Source of the DNA: Nitrospirota bacterium
GTDB taxonomy: Bacteria > Nitrospirota > Thermodesulfovibrionia > Thermodesulfovibrionales > UBA6898
Assembly: GCA_003252075.1 (NCBI GenBank)
Contig: QKDO01000102.1
Coordinates: forward strand, 21,973 to 85,972
DNA length: 64,000 bases
Reading direction: 5' to 3'
This document shows positions 8,139 through 16,888 of the stretch, one piece after another. The position numbers and the translations under genes were made by a program. Position 1 is the stretch's first letter. Every line of letters starts with the position of its first letter. The notes below the pieces were generated by a model that saw only the letters and a program-made list of their open reading frames with translations, ran no database searches and was not told the DNA's origin.

Positions 8139-8684
8139 TCATCGTTTTCTGCAGACGAGCTGTGCTATCGCCTTCGGCGGTTCACCGGTGATGCCCTCAA
8201 AGCGATGGATTATCTCCCAATCGCGAAACCATGCTGCAAGCTCTCCCGGCCTCAGCAGATGGTCGGGATTGCGCGGTCTGCCGAATTGCGCCTGGTCCAT
8301 GGTGAATGTTTCGTAGAGCACGAGACCACCCGGCAACAGCGAGTCCCTTATAAAGGGGATCAGCGGCCGATGCAGGTAGCGGAAGACGAGGATCGCCGAA
8401 AAGGTCTGTCCAGGTAAGAAATCCCGATTCGATACTTCGAGGTCTATCTGCAAGAGTTCTGCCGCAATGCCTGCGGTCTCTGCCCGTTTGCGCACCTCTT
8501 CAAGAGCTTCTTTTGAGCGGTCAGCGAAGATAACGCGAAACCCCAGAGCCGCAAGGAAGAGACCGTTATGCCCATCCCCGCAGGCCAGATCGAGGACCGG
8601 GTGTTGCTTCAGATCTGCGGTGAAGAGATGAACATGGTCGCGAACAAGGCTGTCCGGCTCCTTGCATATCCGATATGTGGTCAC
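8139..8684 (-). CDS. Class I SAM-dependent methyltransferase (TehB-like)
   Basis: A 181-residue Rossmann-fold methyltransferase. The SAM-binding loop LDLACGDGHNGLFLA lies at about residues 32-46, followed by FADRSKEAL (motif II) and LLPGGLVLYETF (post-motif). This short, single-domain form resembles TehB/UbiE-type enzymes; the substrate is unknown. The start is GTG 8684, 5 bases after the stop of the ZIP transporter gene on the same strand, so the two form an operon. It is the last intact gene before the degraded island. Confidence 0.75.
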   Translation of the reverse strand: MTTYRICKEPDSLVRDHVHLFTADLKQHPVLDLACGDGHNGLFLAALGFRVIFADRSKEALEEVRKRAETAGIAAELLQIDLEVSNRDFLPGQTFSAILVFRYLHRPLIPFIRDSLLPGGLVLYETFTMDQAQFGRPRNPDHLLRPGELAAWFRDWEIIHRFEGITGEPPKAIAQLVCRKR

Positions 8685-8689
8685 AAGAA

Positions 8690-9505
8690 CTATCCGAGCG
8701 CTACATCGAGGATCATCATCATGGTGAAGCCCAGCAGCGCTCCGTAGGTGGCTATGTCTGAATTTTTTTCCTGTTGGGATTCGGGAATGAGCTCTTCGAC
8801 CACGACAAAGATCATAGCCCCCGCGGCAAAGGCAAGGGCGTAAGGGAGGATGGGCCTGAATACGACAACTGCATAGGCGCCTACAAATGCAGCAATCGGT
8901 TCGACAATGCCGGAGAGCTGGCCGTACCAGAAGCTCTTAAGTCTCGATATGCCCTCTCTCCGCAGCGGGACGGAAACGGCAGTTCCTTCAGGGAAGTTTT
9001 GGATGCCGATGCCGATGGCAAGCGCTATGGCCCCGGTGAGGGAGGCTGAGGAGATATCTGCGGCAAGCGCACCGAAGGCAACCCCAACAGCAAGCCCTTC
9101 AGGGATGTTATGAAGTGTTATCGCCAGGACGAGGAGAATACTTCTTTGCCAGTTCGTCCTGATGCCCTCTGCTTCATTGAGGGGAAATCCGGGATGCAGG
9201 TGCGGAAGGAGTTTGTCGATGATCGAGAGAAATAATCCTCCGGCCATAAAGCCGACAGCGGCCGGAATCCAGGGAGAGGACCCGGATGATTCAGCCATCT
9301 GGATGGCAGGAGCCAAAAGGGACCAAAAGCTTGCAGCGATCATGACTCCTGCTGCAAAGCCAAGCATACCATCCAGAAGCTTCCGGTTAAACGTTTTAAA
9401 GAAGAAAACTACTGCAGCGCCCAAGGCTGTCATAAGCCATGTAAAACAGGTCGCTATAACGGCCTGTGTGACCGGATGGAGCTCGTTAAACCACGTCAGC
9501 GTCAT
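8690..9505 (-). CDS. ZIP-family divalent metal transporter
   Basis: A 271-residue inner-membrane protein with about eight transmembrane segments. The ZIP signature is clear: HNIPEG in TM4 (132-137) and QNFPEG in TM5 (about 169-174), which form the binuclear metal site. A His-containing variable loop ([13 protein letters not shown]) lies before TM4. The family imports Zn2+, Fe2+ or Mn2+ down a gradient. Genes of this bacterial subgroup are often labelled gufA/zupT-like; substrate is not deducible. It begins 12 bases downstream of the ArgA-like gene and is followed by a methyltransferase gene. Confidence 0.85.
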   Translation of the reverse strand: MTLTWFNELHPVTQAVIATCFTWLMTALGAAVVFFFKTFNRKLLDGMLGFAAGVMIAASFWSLLAPAIQMAESSGSSPWIPAAVGFMAGGLFLSIIDKLLPHLHPGFPLNEAEGIRTNWQRSILLVLAITLHNIPEGLAVGVAFGALAADISSASLTGAIALAIGIGIQNFPEGTAVSVPLRREGISRLKSFWYGQLSGIVEPIAAFVGAYAVVVFRPILPYALAFAAGAMIFVVVEELIPESQQEKNSDIATYGALLGFTMMMILDVALG

Positions 9506-9517
9506 CTTATGAAAGGG

Positions 9518-9982
9518 CTACGTATTGCTTGAGACGTCCCTGATAAGCGCGAGTTCGTCGCATTCTGGGAACTTGGGACACCGGATGCAGTCCCCCCATA
9601 TCTTCTGCGGGAGGGCTGCTTTATCCGTATCCCTGAACTTGAGCTTCCGGAAAAAATCAGGCTGATACGTGAGGACAAACACTCTCTTGATGCCGAGCGC
9701 CCGGGCATCCCTGAGGCAGTTGTTTACCATCTTCCTGCCGATACCTTTTCCCTGAAATTCCTTTCGGACGGCCAAAGAACGGACTTCCGCAAGATCCTCC
9801 CAGAGGACATGGAGCGCGCATGCGCCAACGATATCGTGCTTATCAACTGCTACAACAAAGTCCCTGATGTTCTCATAGAGTTCGTTCACGGACCGTGGAA
9901 TCATCTGTTCTTTGCGGGCATAGTCGTTCACCAGATTCTGAATCTCTTTGATGTCGCTGATCAACGCCTTACGTATTTTCAA
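9518..9982 (-). CDS. GNAT acetyltransferase, short ArgA-type N-acetylglutamate synthase
   Basis: A 154-residue single GNAT domain. The acetyl-CoA loop reads VRKEFQGKGIGRKMV (about 72-86) and the C-terminus carries the Cys-rich signature CIRCPKFPECDE seen in the short ArgA group. Those enzymes make N-acetylglutamate, the first step of arginine synthesis, without the kinase-like domain of classical ArgA. That fits an argH elsewhere in the window, but the assignment rests on the C-terminal motif from memory. The gene overlaps the end of the oxidoreductase gamma gene by 14 bases. Confidence 0.7.
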   Translation of the reverse strand: MKIRKALISDIKEIQNLVNDYARKEQMIPRSVNELYENIRDFVVAVDKHDIVGACALHVLWEDLAEVRSLAVRKEFQGKGIGRKMVNNCLRDARALGIKRVFVLTYQPDFFRKLKFRDTDKAALPQKIWGDCIRCPKFPECDELALIRDVSSNT

Positions 9983-10511
9983 TATAGTCTATTCCTTTTC
10001 TGACGAGTTCCTTGTTTGCCCTGAACGCCTCTATCTTTCGCGGGTCGGTGGCATCATCGAAGATGCTAATAATGGATGTTTTCCTAAGGATGCCGGTCTT
10101 CGCTATGAAAGCTCCCAGCATCACCATGTTTGCCGACTTGGGGTTGCCCATGTCTCCTGCAATGTTCGTGGAAGGAACGGGCACTGCTATGATGTCCTTC
10201 TTCGCCAACTTCTCGGTTATCAGGGAGGAATCATAAAAGAGCATGCCTTTTTTCCTGAGGCTTGGCCGAAAGCGATCGAGCGACGCCCTGTTCATAACGA
10301 TGAGAATATCAGGTATCATTACCACCGGGGAGCCGATCATTTCGTCGGAGATGATAACCGTGCAGTTTGCCGTGCCACCCCGCATCTCAGCACCATAGGA
10401 AGGGAACCAGGTCACCTCTTTTCTCTCGATCATGCTCGCAGACGTCAATACTCTCCCGAGAAAAAGGATGCCCTGTCCTCCTGATCCTGCAATGATAATG
10501 CTTTTCTGCAC
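9969..10511 (-). CDS. 2-oxoacid:ferredoxin oxidoreductase, gamma subunit
   Basis: A 180-residue subunit of the pyruvate/2-oxoisovalerate/2-oxoglutarate ferredoxin oxidoreductase family. Seen: the N-terminal IIIAGSGGQGILFLGRVL and SYGAEMRGGTANCTVIIS, both diagnostic of the gamma domain. With the alpha and beta subunits it oxidises a 2-oxoacid plus CoA to acyl-CoA and CO2, reducing ferredoxin. The gene begins one base after the end of the beta gene. No alpha or ferredoxin subunit gene is adjacent (see findings). Confidence 0.88.
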   Translation of the reverse strand: MQKSIIIAGSGGQGILFLGRVLTSASMIERKEVTWFPSYGAEMRGGTANCTVIISDEMIGSPVVMIPDILIVMNRASLDRFRPSLRKKGMLFYDSSLITEKLAKKDIIAVPVPSTNIAGDMGNPKSANMVMLGAFIAKTGILRKTSIISIFDDATDPRKIEAFRANKELVRKGIDYIENT

Positions 10512-10512
10512 C

Positions 10513-11262
10513 TCAGGGATTCTCCTGGTACCGGTCTTTGATGAGTCCCAGAGGAAAGGTCTGCGAAAGGGTGGTCCTCATCCATTCGGCTGCCGCAGCC
10601 GGACTCATGCCCCAGTCCGTGGGGCATGGCGAAAGAATCTCGACCATGCCGAATCCCTTCCCTTCGATCTGATAGGAAAAGGCCTTGGAAATCGCTTTTT
10701 TCGCCGCAACGAGGTTCTTGTAGGAATCCACAGAAACACGCTGGACATAAGAAACTCCTTCAATAGTGGCAAGAAGCTCTGAGACCCTGAGCGGATACCC
10801 AGCCGTCTTGATATCCCTTCCCTTCGGCGTGGTCGTTGTCTTCTGTCCGGTAAGGGTGGTAGGTGCCATCTGTCCGCCAGTCATGCCGTATGTTGCGTTA
10901 TTGATGAAAAATACCGACAAGTTCTCTCCCCTGTTTGCAGCATGGATGATCTCTGCTGTGCCGATCGCGGCAAGATCACCGTCGCCCTGGTAGGAAAAGA
11001 TGATCCTGTCCGGCAGGACCCGTTTCATTCCCGTCGCAACAGCCGGTGGTCTGCCATGGGCAACCTCAATGATATCGAAGTCAAAGTAGTCGTACGCAAA
11101 GACCGCGCATCCGACAGGCGCTATGCCGATCACCCTTTCCCGGATGTCGAGAGCGTCGATACACTCCGCAATGAGTCGATGAACAAGGCTGTGTCCACAT
11201 CCTGGGCAGTAGCGGAAAGGTGCGGCCTTCAGGCTTTTCGGCCGATCAAATATTTTATTCAT
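10513..11262 (-). CDS. 2-oxoacid:ferredoxin oxidoreductase, beta (TPP-binding) subunit
   Basis: A 249-residue thiamine-pyrophosphate subunit. The motif GDGDLAAIG then NNATYGMTGGQMAPTT is the Mg2+/TPP site typical of the beta subunit of Vor/Kor-type enzymes, and RYCPGCGHSL supplies the conserved N-terminal cysteines. The substrate (branched-chain 2-oxoacid versus 2-oxoglutarate) cannot be settled without the alpha subunit. ATG 11262 overlaps the end of the diguanylate cyclase gene by 8 bases, so the two are translationally coupled. That is an odd partner: an alpha subunit would be expected in that place. Confidence 0.88.
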   Translation of the reverse strand: MNKIFDRPKSLKAAPFRYCPGCGHSLVHRLIAECIDALDIRERVIGIAPVGCAVFAYDYFDFDIIEVAHGRPPAVATGMKRVLPDRIIFSYQGDGDLAAIGTAEIIHAANRGENLSVFFINNATYGMTGGQMAPTTLTGQKTTTTPKGRDIKTAGYPLRVSELLATIEGVSYVQRVSVDSYKNLVAAKKAISKAFSYQIEGKGFGMVEILSPCPTDWGMSPAAAAEWMRTTLSQTFPLGLIKDRYQENP

Positions 11263-12640
11263 GCATCTTCTCCTGAAAATAGATCACGGTATTTTTTCCT
11301 GCCGCTTTTGCTGCAGATAGGGCATTATCAGCCGCGCTGAGCAGGGCCTTGGCTGAAGATGCGTTCTGGGGAAAAGTTGCTATGCCGCCACTGAGCGTGA
11401 TGCTCACTCCCGCGGACGAGCTGATCCTAATCTTTGTCTCCTGCACGGTATGCAATATCCTGCCGGCAAGCGCTGTGGCCTCTTCCATCGCGGTATTGGG
11501 CAGCATGATAATAAACTCCTCTCCCCCATATCTAACTACCACATCTGTTTCGCGGGAAACAGACGTGAGCGTGCGCGCAAGACCCTGCAGCAGTTCATCA
11601 CCTTCCTGACGGCCGTAGGTGTCATTCATACTCTTGAAGTTGTCGATGTCAAAAAGCATGAGCGACAAGGAGTTGCCGTATCTCTTGGCTCTGGCGACCT
11701 CGATATCAAGGTGTTTGTAAAAATATCTGCTGTTGTAGAGGCCGGTAAGGCTGTCCGTTATGGCGAGCCTCCTGGTCTCCTGGAAAAATTTTATCTTGTC
11801 TATGATATGAGAAACATGATTGCCCACAAGTGGCAGGAGCACAGAGAAATCAAAGCCCAGTTCTGTGCCGGAGCTGTTCGCTAGAAAAAGCAGTCCTGTC
11901 ACCTGATAGTTTGACGCAAGCGGAATGATGGCAAGAAAAGCAATGTTTTCATCACGAAGGACCGGCGTCTCAGCTATTGCGGATGATTCCATGATGTAAA
12001 GTGGATCCTTGGTTTTGCGTGCATCGTTGCAGAAATGATCAAAGCCGCCCTCATCAATGTGCTGCTGAAGTTCAGGAGAGATGCCCCGGCACGTTCTGAG
12101 CCTGAAATCCTTAGCATCACAGATGAGCAGCCAACCCATGGGAAAGTCGGTTATGAGCATGACCTTTTCCATCAGGTCTTCCAGTACCAGGTCGATGTCT
12201 TCGGACGAGATAAATGCGCTCGAAAGCGTATTGACAATGATCAGTTCCTTATTCCTCTTGAGAAGTTCCTTCTCGATGCTTATGAAACTCGTAATATCCC
12301 TGAACACTACCCGGATGAGCCAGGAGTTCGGCTCATGCATGAACGGCAGGAGCAGCACCTCAAAATGCCTGTTATGCAGGGTGATTCGCTCGGACATTTC
12401 AGTTCCCAAAGACAGGGATTCGGAAACTTTTTTCTCGATTTCATGCAATAGGCTGATGTCATGAAAATCCCTGCCCATCGCTTCTTCCCTGCTCAGGCCG
12501 ACCAGGGTGAAAAAACGCATATTAGCATCAAGGATCGTTCCATCGCTCCTGAGAATGATGAACGGATCAGGAATCAAGTCCAGAGAGATATATTCTGCTC
12601 CGCCCAGCCCGTCGTCTTTGGCAGTATTAATTATCTTCAT
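11255..12640 (-). CDS. PAS-GAF-GGDEF diguanylate cyclase
   Basis: A 461-residue soluble signalling protein. An N-terminal PAS domain (about 20-125, with DPFIILRSDGTILDAN), a GAF-like domain (about 135-285) and a C-terminal GGDEF domain (about 290-455) can be seen. The active site is GGEEF at 372-376 and an inhibitory I-site RETD (363-366) lies five residues before it. The protein should therefore make c-di-GMP and be product-inhibited. There is no membrane segment, so the signal is cytoplasmic. It is the first gene of the oxidoreductase operon and overlaps the beta subunit gene. Confidence 0.9.
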   Translation of the reverse strand: MKIINTAKDDGLGGAEYISLDLIPDPFIILRSDGTILDANMRFFTLVGLSREEAMGRDFHDISLLHEIEKKVSESLSLGTEMSERITLHNRHFEVLLLPFMHEPNSWLIRVVFRDITSFISIEKELLKRNKELIIVNTLSSAFISSEDIDLVLEDLMEKVMLITDFPMGWLLICDAKDFRLRTCRGISPELQQHIDEGGFDHFCNDARKTKDPLYIMESSAIAETPVLRDENIAFLAIIPLASNYQVTGLLFLANSSGTELGFDFSVLLPLVGNHVSHIIDKIKFFQETRRLAITDSLTGLYNSRYFYKHLDIEVARAKRYGNSLSLMLFDIDNFKSMNDTYGRQEGDELLQGLARTLTSVSRETDVVVRYGGEEFIIMLPNTAMEEATALAGRILHTVQETKIRISSSAGVSITLSGGIATFPQNASSAKALLSAADNALSAAKAAGKNTVIYFQEKMHE

Positions 12641-12757
12641 TCTGTATGCGTTTCCTTGCCACCAGCAAGGTTTTCAGCTGATATTATTATATCTTACGCC
12701 GATAAACTCAATACCTATTTTGTTAAAAGACGTGGACGATTGTAAAACTGACGGTAC

Positions 12758-12794
12758 GCCCCATAAGATGCGATACCCCTTATCATCTTGGGGC
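12758..12794. other. Imperfect inverted repeat between divergent genes
   Basis: GCCCCATAAGATG (12758-12770) pairs with CATCTTGGGGC (12784-12794) apart from a two-base TA bulge, around a 13-base loop. It lies between the diguanylate cyclase (minus) and rimP (plus) genes and abuts the -35 box of the rimP promoter. It has no T-tract, so a repressor operator or a terminator remnant is equally possible. Confidence 0.4.
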
Positions 12795-12795
12795 G

Positions 12796-12825
12796 TTGCA
12801 ATTTATTATCGGTTGTTGCTATAAT
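12796..12825 (+). promoter_or_regulatory. Sigma-70-type promoter of rimP-nusA-recG
   Basis: TTGCAA (12796-12801), an 18-base spacer and a perfect TATAAT (12820-12825). A transcript starting about 7 bases later would have a leader of some 70 bases that includes the hairpin at 12859-12880. Confidence 0.65.
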
Positions 12826-12858
12826 TAAAAAAGAAATTCATCCGGAATTTTTTGCGAA

Positions 12859-12887
12859 AAGAGTGGGTCTTCCCACTCTTTTGTTTT
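12859..12887 (+). terminator. Terminator-like hairpin in the rimP leader (attenuator candidate)
   Basis: AAGAGTGGG and CCCACTCTT form a nine-pair stem with a TCTT loop, followed by TTTTGTTTT. It looks like an intrinsic terminator, yet sits between the promoter and the rimP start. Similar GAGTGGG hairpins precede rimP/nusA operons in many bacteria, so it may regulate the operon, for example by NusA-dependent feedback. Confidence 0.65.
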
Positions 12888-12901
12888 ATAGGGTGTTTTA
12901 C

Positions 12902-13363
12902 ATGGATACGGTGCAGGAAAAGATCAGCGCTCTGGCAGAATCACTGGCGGAATCTCATGGGGTCATGGTCCTTGACGTTGAGATGACCGGCAGTGTGACT
13001 CGGCCCCAGGTCAGGGTATTCATTGACCGGGAGGGCGGGGTAACGCTGGACGAATGTGCCAAGTTCAGCCGGGCGCTTTCAGCGCTTTTTGATGTCGAGG
13101 ATCCGATACCGACATCCTATACGCTCGAGGTGTCGTCACCGGGGCTTGACAGGCCGCTGAAGAAGCTGAAGCATTTTGAGCAGTCGAAAGGCAAGCTGGC
13201 AAAGGTCGTACTGAAACAGAAAATCGACGGTGAGTATGTGCATCTCGGAAGAATAATGGATATCCGGGAGGGAGTCATTACCCTGAAGACCCCGGAAGGA
13301 AAAGAAGTTCTCGTGCCGTTTGATATCATCTCTCGCGCAAGATTGGAGATAGAACCGAAATGA
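12902..13363 (+). CDS. rimP: Ribosome maturation factor RimP
   Basis: A 153-residue protein needed for 30S subunit maturation. Conserved blocks seen are VEMTGSVTRPQVRVFIDREGG, the middle block YTLEVSSPGLDRPLKK and a C-terminal SH3-like barrel. The frame is open to 12788, but ATG 12902 starts the family alignment and follows TAGGGTG. The last bases overlap nusA by ATGA (13360-13363), so the two are coupled as in most bacteria. Confidence 0.93.
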   Translation: MDTVQEKISALAESLAESHGVMVLDVEMTGSVTRPQVRVFIDREGGVTLDECAKFSRALSALFDVEDPIPTSYTLEVSSPGLDRPLKKLKHFEQSKGKLAKVVLKQKIDGEYVHLGRIMDIREGVITLKTPEGKEVLVPFDIISRARLEIEPK

Positions 13364-14487
13364 CAAAAGAACTGTGCCATGTGATTGAACAGATCAGCAG
13401 GGAAAAAGGCATCTCAAAGGAGACAATGGTTGAAGCGCTCGAGTCGGCTCTTCTTTCCGCCATGAGAAAGAAGTACGGCGGAAGAACGAATATAAATCTT
13501 ACGATCGACAGGAAGAAGTGCACCATTCGCGTGTTTGAGAGCAAGCAGGTCGTTGCCGAGGTAACTGACCCGGACCTCGAGATATCTGTCAAGGATGGCG
13601 TGAAGATAGATCCTTCCAAGAAGGAAGGCGACACGATCGAGTTTCCGCTCGATCTTCAGGACCTGGGCAGGATTGCCGCGCAGACGGCAAAGCAGGTGAT
13701 CTTCCAGCGAGTGAGAGAGGCGGAACGCGATGTCATTTACAGCGAGTTCAAGGACAAAGCAGGCCAGATCGTGAGCGGAACCGTGATGAGGAGAGAAAAG
13801 GGCGCCTATTTCATAAACCTTGGCAAGACCGAGGCTTACCTTGCGATCAAGGACACGCTCCCGAACGAGAACCTGAAACGGGGTGATACCGTTAAGGCGA
13901 TTATCGAGGAAGTGAAGGTCACATCAAAAGGCCCTGAGATCATCGTCAGCCGTTCTACGCCGCAATTTGTTGCTGAGCTTTTCAAGATGGAGGTACCGGA
14001 GATAAGCGAAGGACTGGTAATCATAAAAAACATTGTACGGGAGCCGGGGGAGCGTACCAAGATTGCGGTGACATCCAAAGACACTGCCGTTGATCCTGTG
14101 GGATCCTGTGTAGGCATGAAGGGAACGAGGGTGCAGGCAATTGTCCGTGAACTCAGGGGAGAGAGGATAGATATCATTCCCTGGACGGATGATGCGAGGA
14201 CACTTCTTGCGCGAGCGCTCAGTCCTGCCACCGTCGAAAAGATCGGAATAAACGAAGAAGACAAGACTGCCATGGTTGTGGTAAACGACCAGCAGCTGTC
14301 TCTCGCCATCGGCAAAAAAGGACAGAATGTCAGACTTGCCATGAAACTTACCGGCTGGGATATCGACATCATCAGTGACACAGAATATTCGAAAATACGA
14401 ATGGAAGAGACAGACAAGGCTCTTGAGGACTCCCTGCGCAAGGAAGCTTCGAAACCAGAAACGCCGTCTGTTGATGAAGAGCAGTAA
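13360..14487 (+). CDS. nusA: Transcription elongation/termination factor NusA
   Basis: A 375-residue NusA. Domains in order: N-terminal RNA-polymerase-binding domain (1-125, beginning LCHVIEQISREKGISKE), S1 domain (about 133-200), then two KH domains with the signatures GSCVGMKGTRVQAIVRELRG and LAIGKKGQNVRLAMKLTGW. The C-terminal acidic repeats of the E. coli protein are absent, as is usual outside Gammaproteobacteria. It modulates pausing, termination and antitermination. It overlaps both rimP and recG, indicating one operon. Confidence 0.95.
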   Translation: MTKELCHVIEQISREKGISKETMVEALESALLSAMRKKYGGRTNINLTIDRKKCTIRVFESKQVVAEVTDPDLEISVKDGVKIDPSKKEGDTIEFPLDLQDLGRIAAQTAKQVIFQRVREAERDVIYSEFKDKAGQIVSGTVMRREKGAYFINLGKTEAYLAIKDTLPNENLKRGDTVKAIIEEVKVTSKGPEIIVSRSTPQFVAELFKMEVPEISEGLVIIKNIVREPGERTKIAVTSKDTAVDPVGSCVGMKGTRVQAIVRELRGERIDIIPWTDDARTLLARALSPATVEKIGINEEDKTAMVVVNDQQLSLAIGKKGQNVRLAMKLTGWDIDIISDTEYSKIRMEETDKALEDSLRKEASKPETPSVDEEQ

Positions 14488-16564
14488 AGCAGATCTTTCT
14501 ATTCAGCAGGTAAAGGGAGTCGGACCCCAGCGGACCCGGCTCCTTGCAAAGCTCGGTATCGCAACGATCAGGGACGCCCTTGCATATCTGCCTTTCCGCT
14601 ACGAAGACCGCTCACACCTCATATCTGTCGGTGAACTCCGGCCTGGGAATGTGGCGACCGTTATGGGAAAGGTCGCTGCCTGCAATATTCTGAGACGGAG
14701 GGGGAAAAAGTTCAGCATCTTCGATGCAACCCTTCACGATGGCGGGAGTTACCTGACGGTCAAATGGTTCAACCAGCCATTTATGCAGAAACATGTTGCT
14801 CTTGGCCGAACCATGGTCGTCTACGGCATGGTAAAGGAAAACACCCGCGGTATACCGCCACTGGAGATGGAAAACCCTGAGTATGAACTTCTCATCGATG
14901 ATGCAGATTCCCAGATCCATACCAATCGTGTCGTCCCGGTATATCGCATAACGGAAGGGATCAGCCAGAAGCAATTTAGGAAGATCATGTTCACTCTTGT
15001 GCAGGAACATGCTGCCGCCATGGAGGATCCTGTACCGCTTCACATTACCGTGCGGAATGGCCTGCCGGGACTGGGTGAAACTCTGTGCGAACTGCATTTT
15101 CCTGAGAACGCCGGGAATATCGTTGAGCTCAACAGCGGCAGAAGCCGGTATCACAGAAGGCTTGCGTTCGATGAGTTCTTCTTTCTTGCGATGGGCCTTG
15201 CCGTTTTCAAAAAGAGCGGCCATAGGGAAAAAGGCATCAGTTTTTGTCCTGCGGGAGGCCTGAGACGCGATCTTCTGAAGCTGCTGCCGTTTACGCTTAC
15301 CGCTGCCCAGCAGCGTGTGATGGAGCAGATCGACCGTGATATGAGACAGCCCTACCCCATGAACCGCCTTCTCCAGGGTGATGTAGGATGCGGTAAAACG
15401 GTGGTCGCATTTGCAGCCATGTTGGATGCCGTGGAATGCGGCTACCAGGCGGCACTTATGGCACCCACCGAAACCCTTGCTGAACAGCATTACCTTAACA
15501 TTCGCGGGATGATTGAAATGTTCGGTCTTTCCGGTGATTTGCGCACGGGCGGTTCCGGGGCGAGGGGAAAGGAACGTACCGGTGAATGCACGTCTGATAT
15601 CATCGTAGGCACCCATGCACTTATCCAGGAACGACTGACGTTCAGGAAACTTGGCCTGGTCGTAATCGATGAACAGCATAAGTTCGGCGTGATGCAACGG
15701 GCCCTGCTCAGAAAAAAAGGTGTGCATCCCGATGTGTTGATTATGACAGCGACCCCGATTCCTCGCTCTCTCGCGCTTACTCTCTATGGCGACCTGGATT
15801 GTTCCGTGATAAGCGAACTGCCGCCGGGCAGGAAAGGGATTGCTACGGCATGGGTTGAAGCTGATCGCAAGGATGAGATATTTGCTGTCCTGAAGCAGGA
15901 GATCAGCCGGGGACGGCAGGCATATGTCGTATATCCCGCGATTGAGGAGTCCGAGACTGCGGGGTTACGATCTGTCACCCGGGGACATGAGGCATTTCAA
16001 AGAAAATTCCCGGAATACCGGATCGGGATGCTGCACGGCAGGATGAGGCCAGAGGAACGTGAGCAGATCATGGAGCGTTTCAGAATGCGGGAAATCGATA
16101 TCCTCGTGAGCACGACGGTAATAGAAGTGGGTGTTGACGTGCCGAATGCGACGGTGATGCTTATTGTCCATGCAGAGCGCTTCGGGCTCAGTCAACTGCA
16201 CCAGTTGCGAGGAAGGGTTGGCAGGGGAGTTGACAGTTCTCGCTGCATACTTATCGCATATCCGCCGGTAAGCGAAGATGCCCGCCGCAGGCTGAACGTC
16301 ATGATCCAGACGAACGATGGATTCAGGATCGCCGAAGAAGACCTTAAGCTCAGGGGAGCAGGAGAGTTTCTGGGAACCCGTCAGGCGGGGCTGCCCGATC
16401 TGAAAAATGCGGATCTGATCAGGGATGCGGCAATCCTTGATACCGCAAGACAGGAGGCGTCTGATCTCATAGCTCACGACGAAAGATTGCTAAAATACTC
16501 TTTTCTAAAACAGCGGCTTGATGTATTCTGGAAAGAGAAGATGGATATATTCAACACAGGGTAA
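14474..16564 (+). CDS. recG: ATP-dependent DNA helicase RecG
   Basis: A 696-residue helicase that remodels stalled replication forks and branched DNA. Seen: N-terminal wedge/OB domain (QQVKGVGPQRTRLLAKLGI, LPFRYEDRS), Walker A GDVGCGKTVV, the DEQH box (IDEQHKFGVMQR), TATPIPRSLAL and the C-terminal helicase motifs (STTVIEVGVDVPNA, QLHQLRGRVGRG). The frame extends upstream, but ATG 14474 gives the normal N-terminus and overlaps the nusA end by 14 bases. The position after rimP-nusA rather than next to rpoZ/spoT is a local arrangement. Confidence 0.95.
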   Translation: MKSSKADLSIQQVKGVGPQRTRLLAKLGIATIRDALAYLPFRYEDRSHLISVGELRPGNVATVMGKVAACNILRRRGKKFSIFDATLHDGGSYLTVKWFNQPFMQKHVALGRTMVVYGMVKENTRGIPPLEMENPEYELLIDDADSQIHTNRVVPVYRITEGISQKQFRKIMFTLVQEHAAAMEDPVPLHITVRNGLPGLGETLCELHFPENAGNIVELNSGRSRYHRRLAFDEFFFLAMGLAVFKKSGHREKGISFCPAGGLRRDLLKLLPFTLTAAQQRVMEQIDRDMRQPYPMNRLLQGDVGCGKTVVAFAAMLDAVECGYQAALMAPTETLAEQHYLNIRGMIEMFGLSGDLRTGGSGARGKERTGECTSDIIVGTHALIQERLTFRKLGLVVIDEQHKFGVMQRALLRKKGVHPDVLIMTATPIPRSLALTLYGDLDCSVISELPPGRKGIATAWVEADRKDEIFAVLKQEISRGRQAYVVYPAIEESETAGLRSVTRGHEAFQRKFPEYRIGMLHGRMRPEEREQIMERFRMREIDILVSTTVIEVGVDVPNATVMLIVHAERFGLSQLHQLRGRVGRGVDSSRCILIAYPPVSEDARRRLNVMIQTNDGFRIAEEDLKLRGAGEFLGTRQAGLPDLKNADLIRDAAILDTARQEASDLIAHDERLLKYSFLKQRLDVFWKEKMDIFNTG

Positions 16565-16576
16565 GGGAGGCGAAAA

Positions 16577-16888
16577 ATGAAAAAAATATTTGAAGATTTC
16601 AGAAAAGGAATAAGAAAAATACGCTGGTTTGCAAAGCTCATTGCCGAGCGCCTGAAGATCGAGATCGCCATATTCAGACTCCTCTATGACGCTGACAGGA
16701 TGCACGAGACACGGGAGGAACTGCTGAAAAAGATAGGTGAACGCGTCATGGATCTGAAAGGACACCACGATAAGAACATACTCAGGGATACCGTGATCGC
16801 GGAGGCTCTCAGCGAGATCGATAAGCTGGAGAAGAGCATGGAAGAGACGCGCACCAAGGTCTCTGATATAGGCAGGGTAACGGAATAA
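16577..16888 (+). CDS. Small helical hypothetical protein, 103 residues
   Basis: A strongly basic N-terminus (MKKIFEDFRKGIRKIRWFAK) is followed by long charged helices that probably form a coiled coil (DAD, EELLKKIGERV, SEIDKLEKSMEET). There is no signal or membrane segment. A GGGAGG ribosome binding site lies 6 bases before ATG. It is packed 12 bases after recG and its stop directly abuts the prepilin peptidase start, so it is surely translated. The function is not known. Confidence 0.75.
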   Translation: MKKIFEDFRKGIRKIRWFAKLIAERLKIEIAIFRLLYDADRMHETREELLKKIGERVMDLKGHHDKNILRDTVIAEALSEIDKLEKSMEETRTKVSDIGRVTE

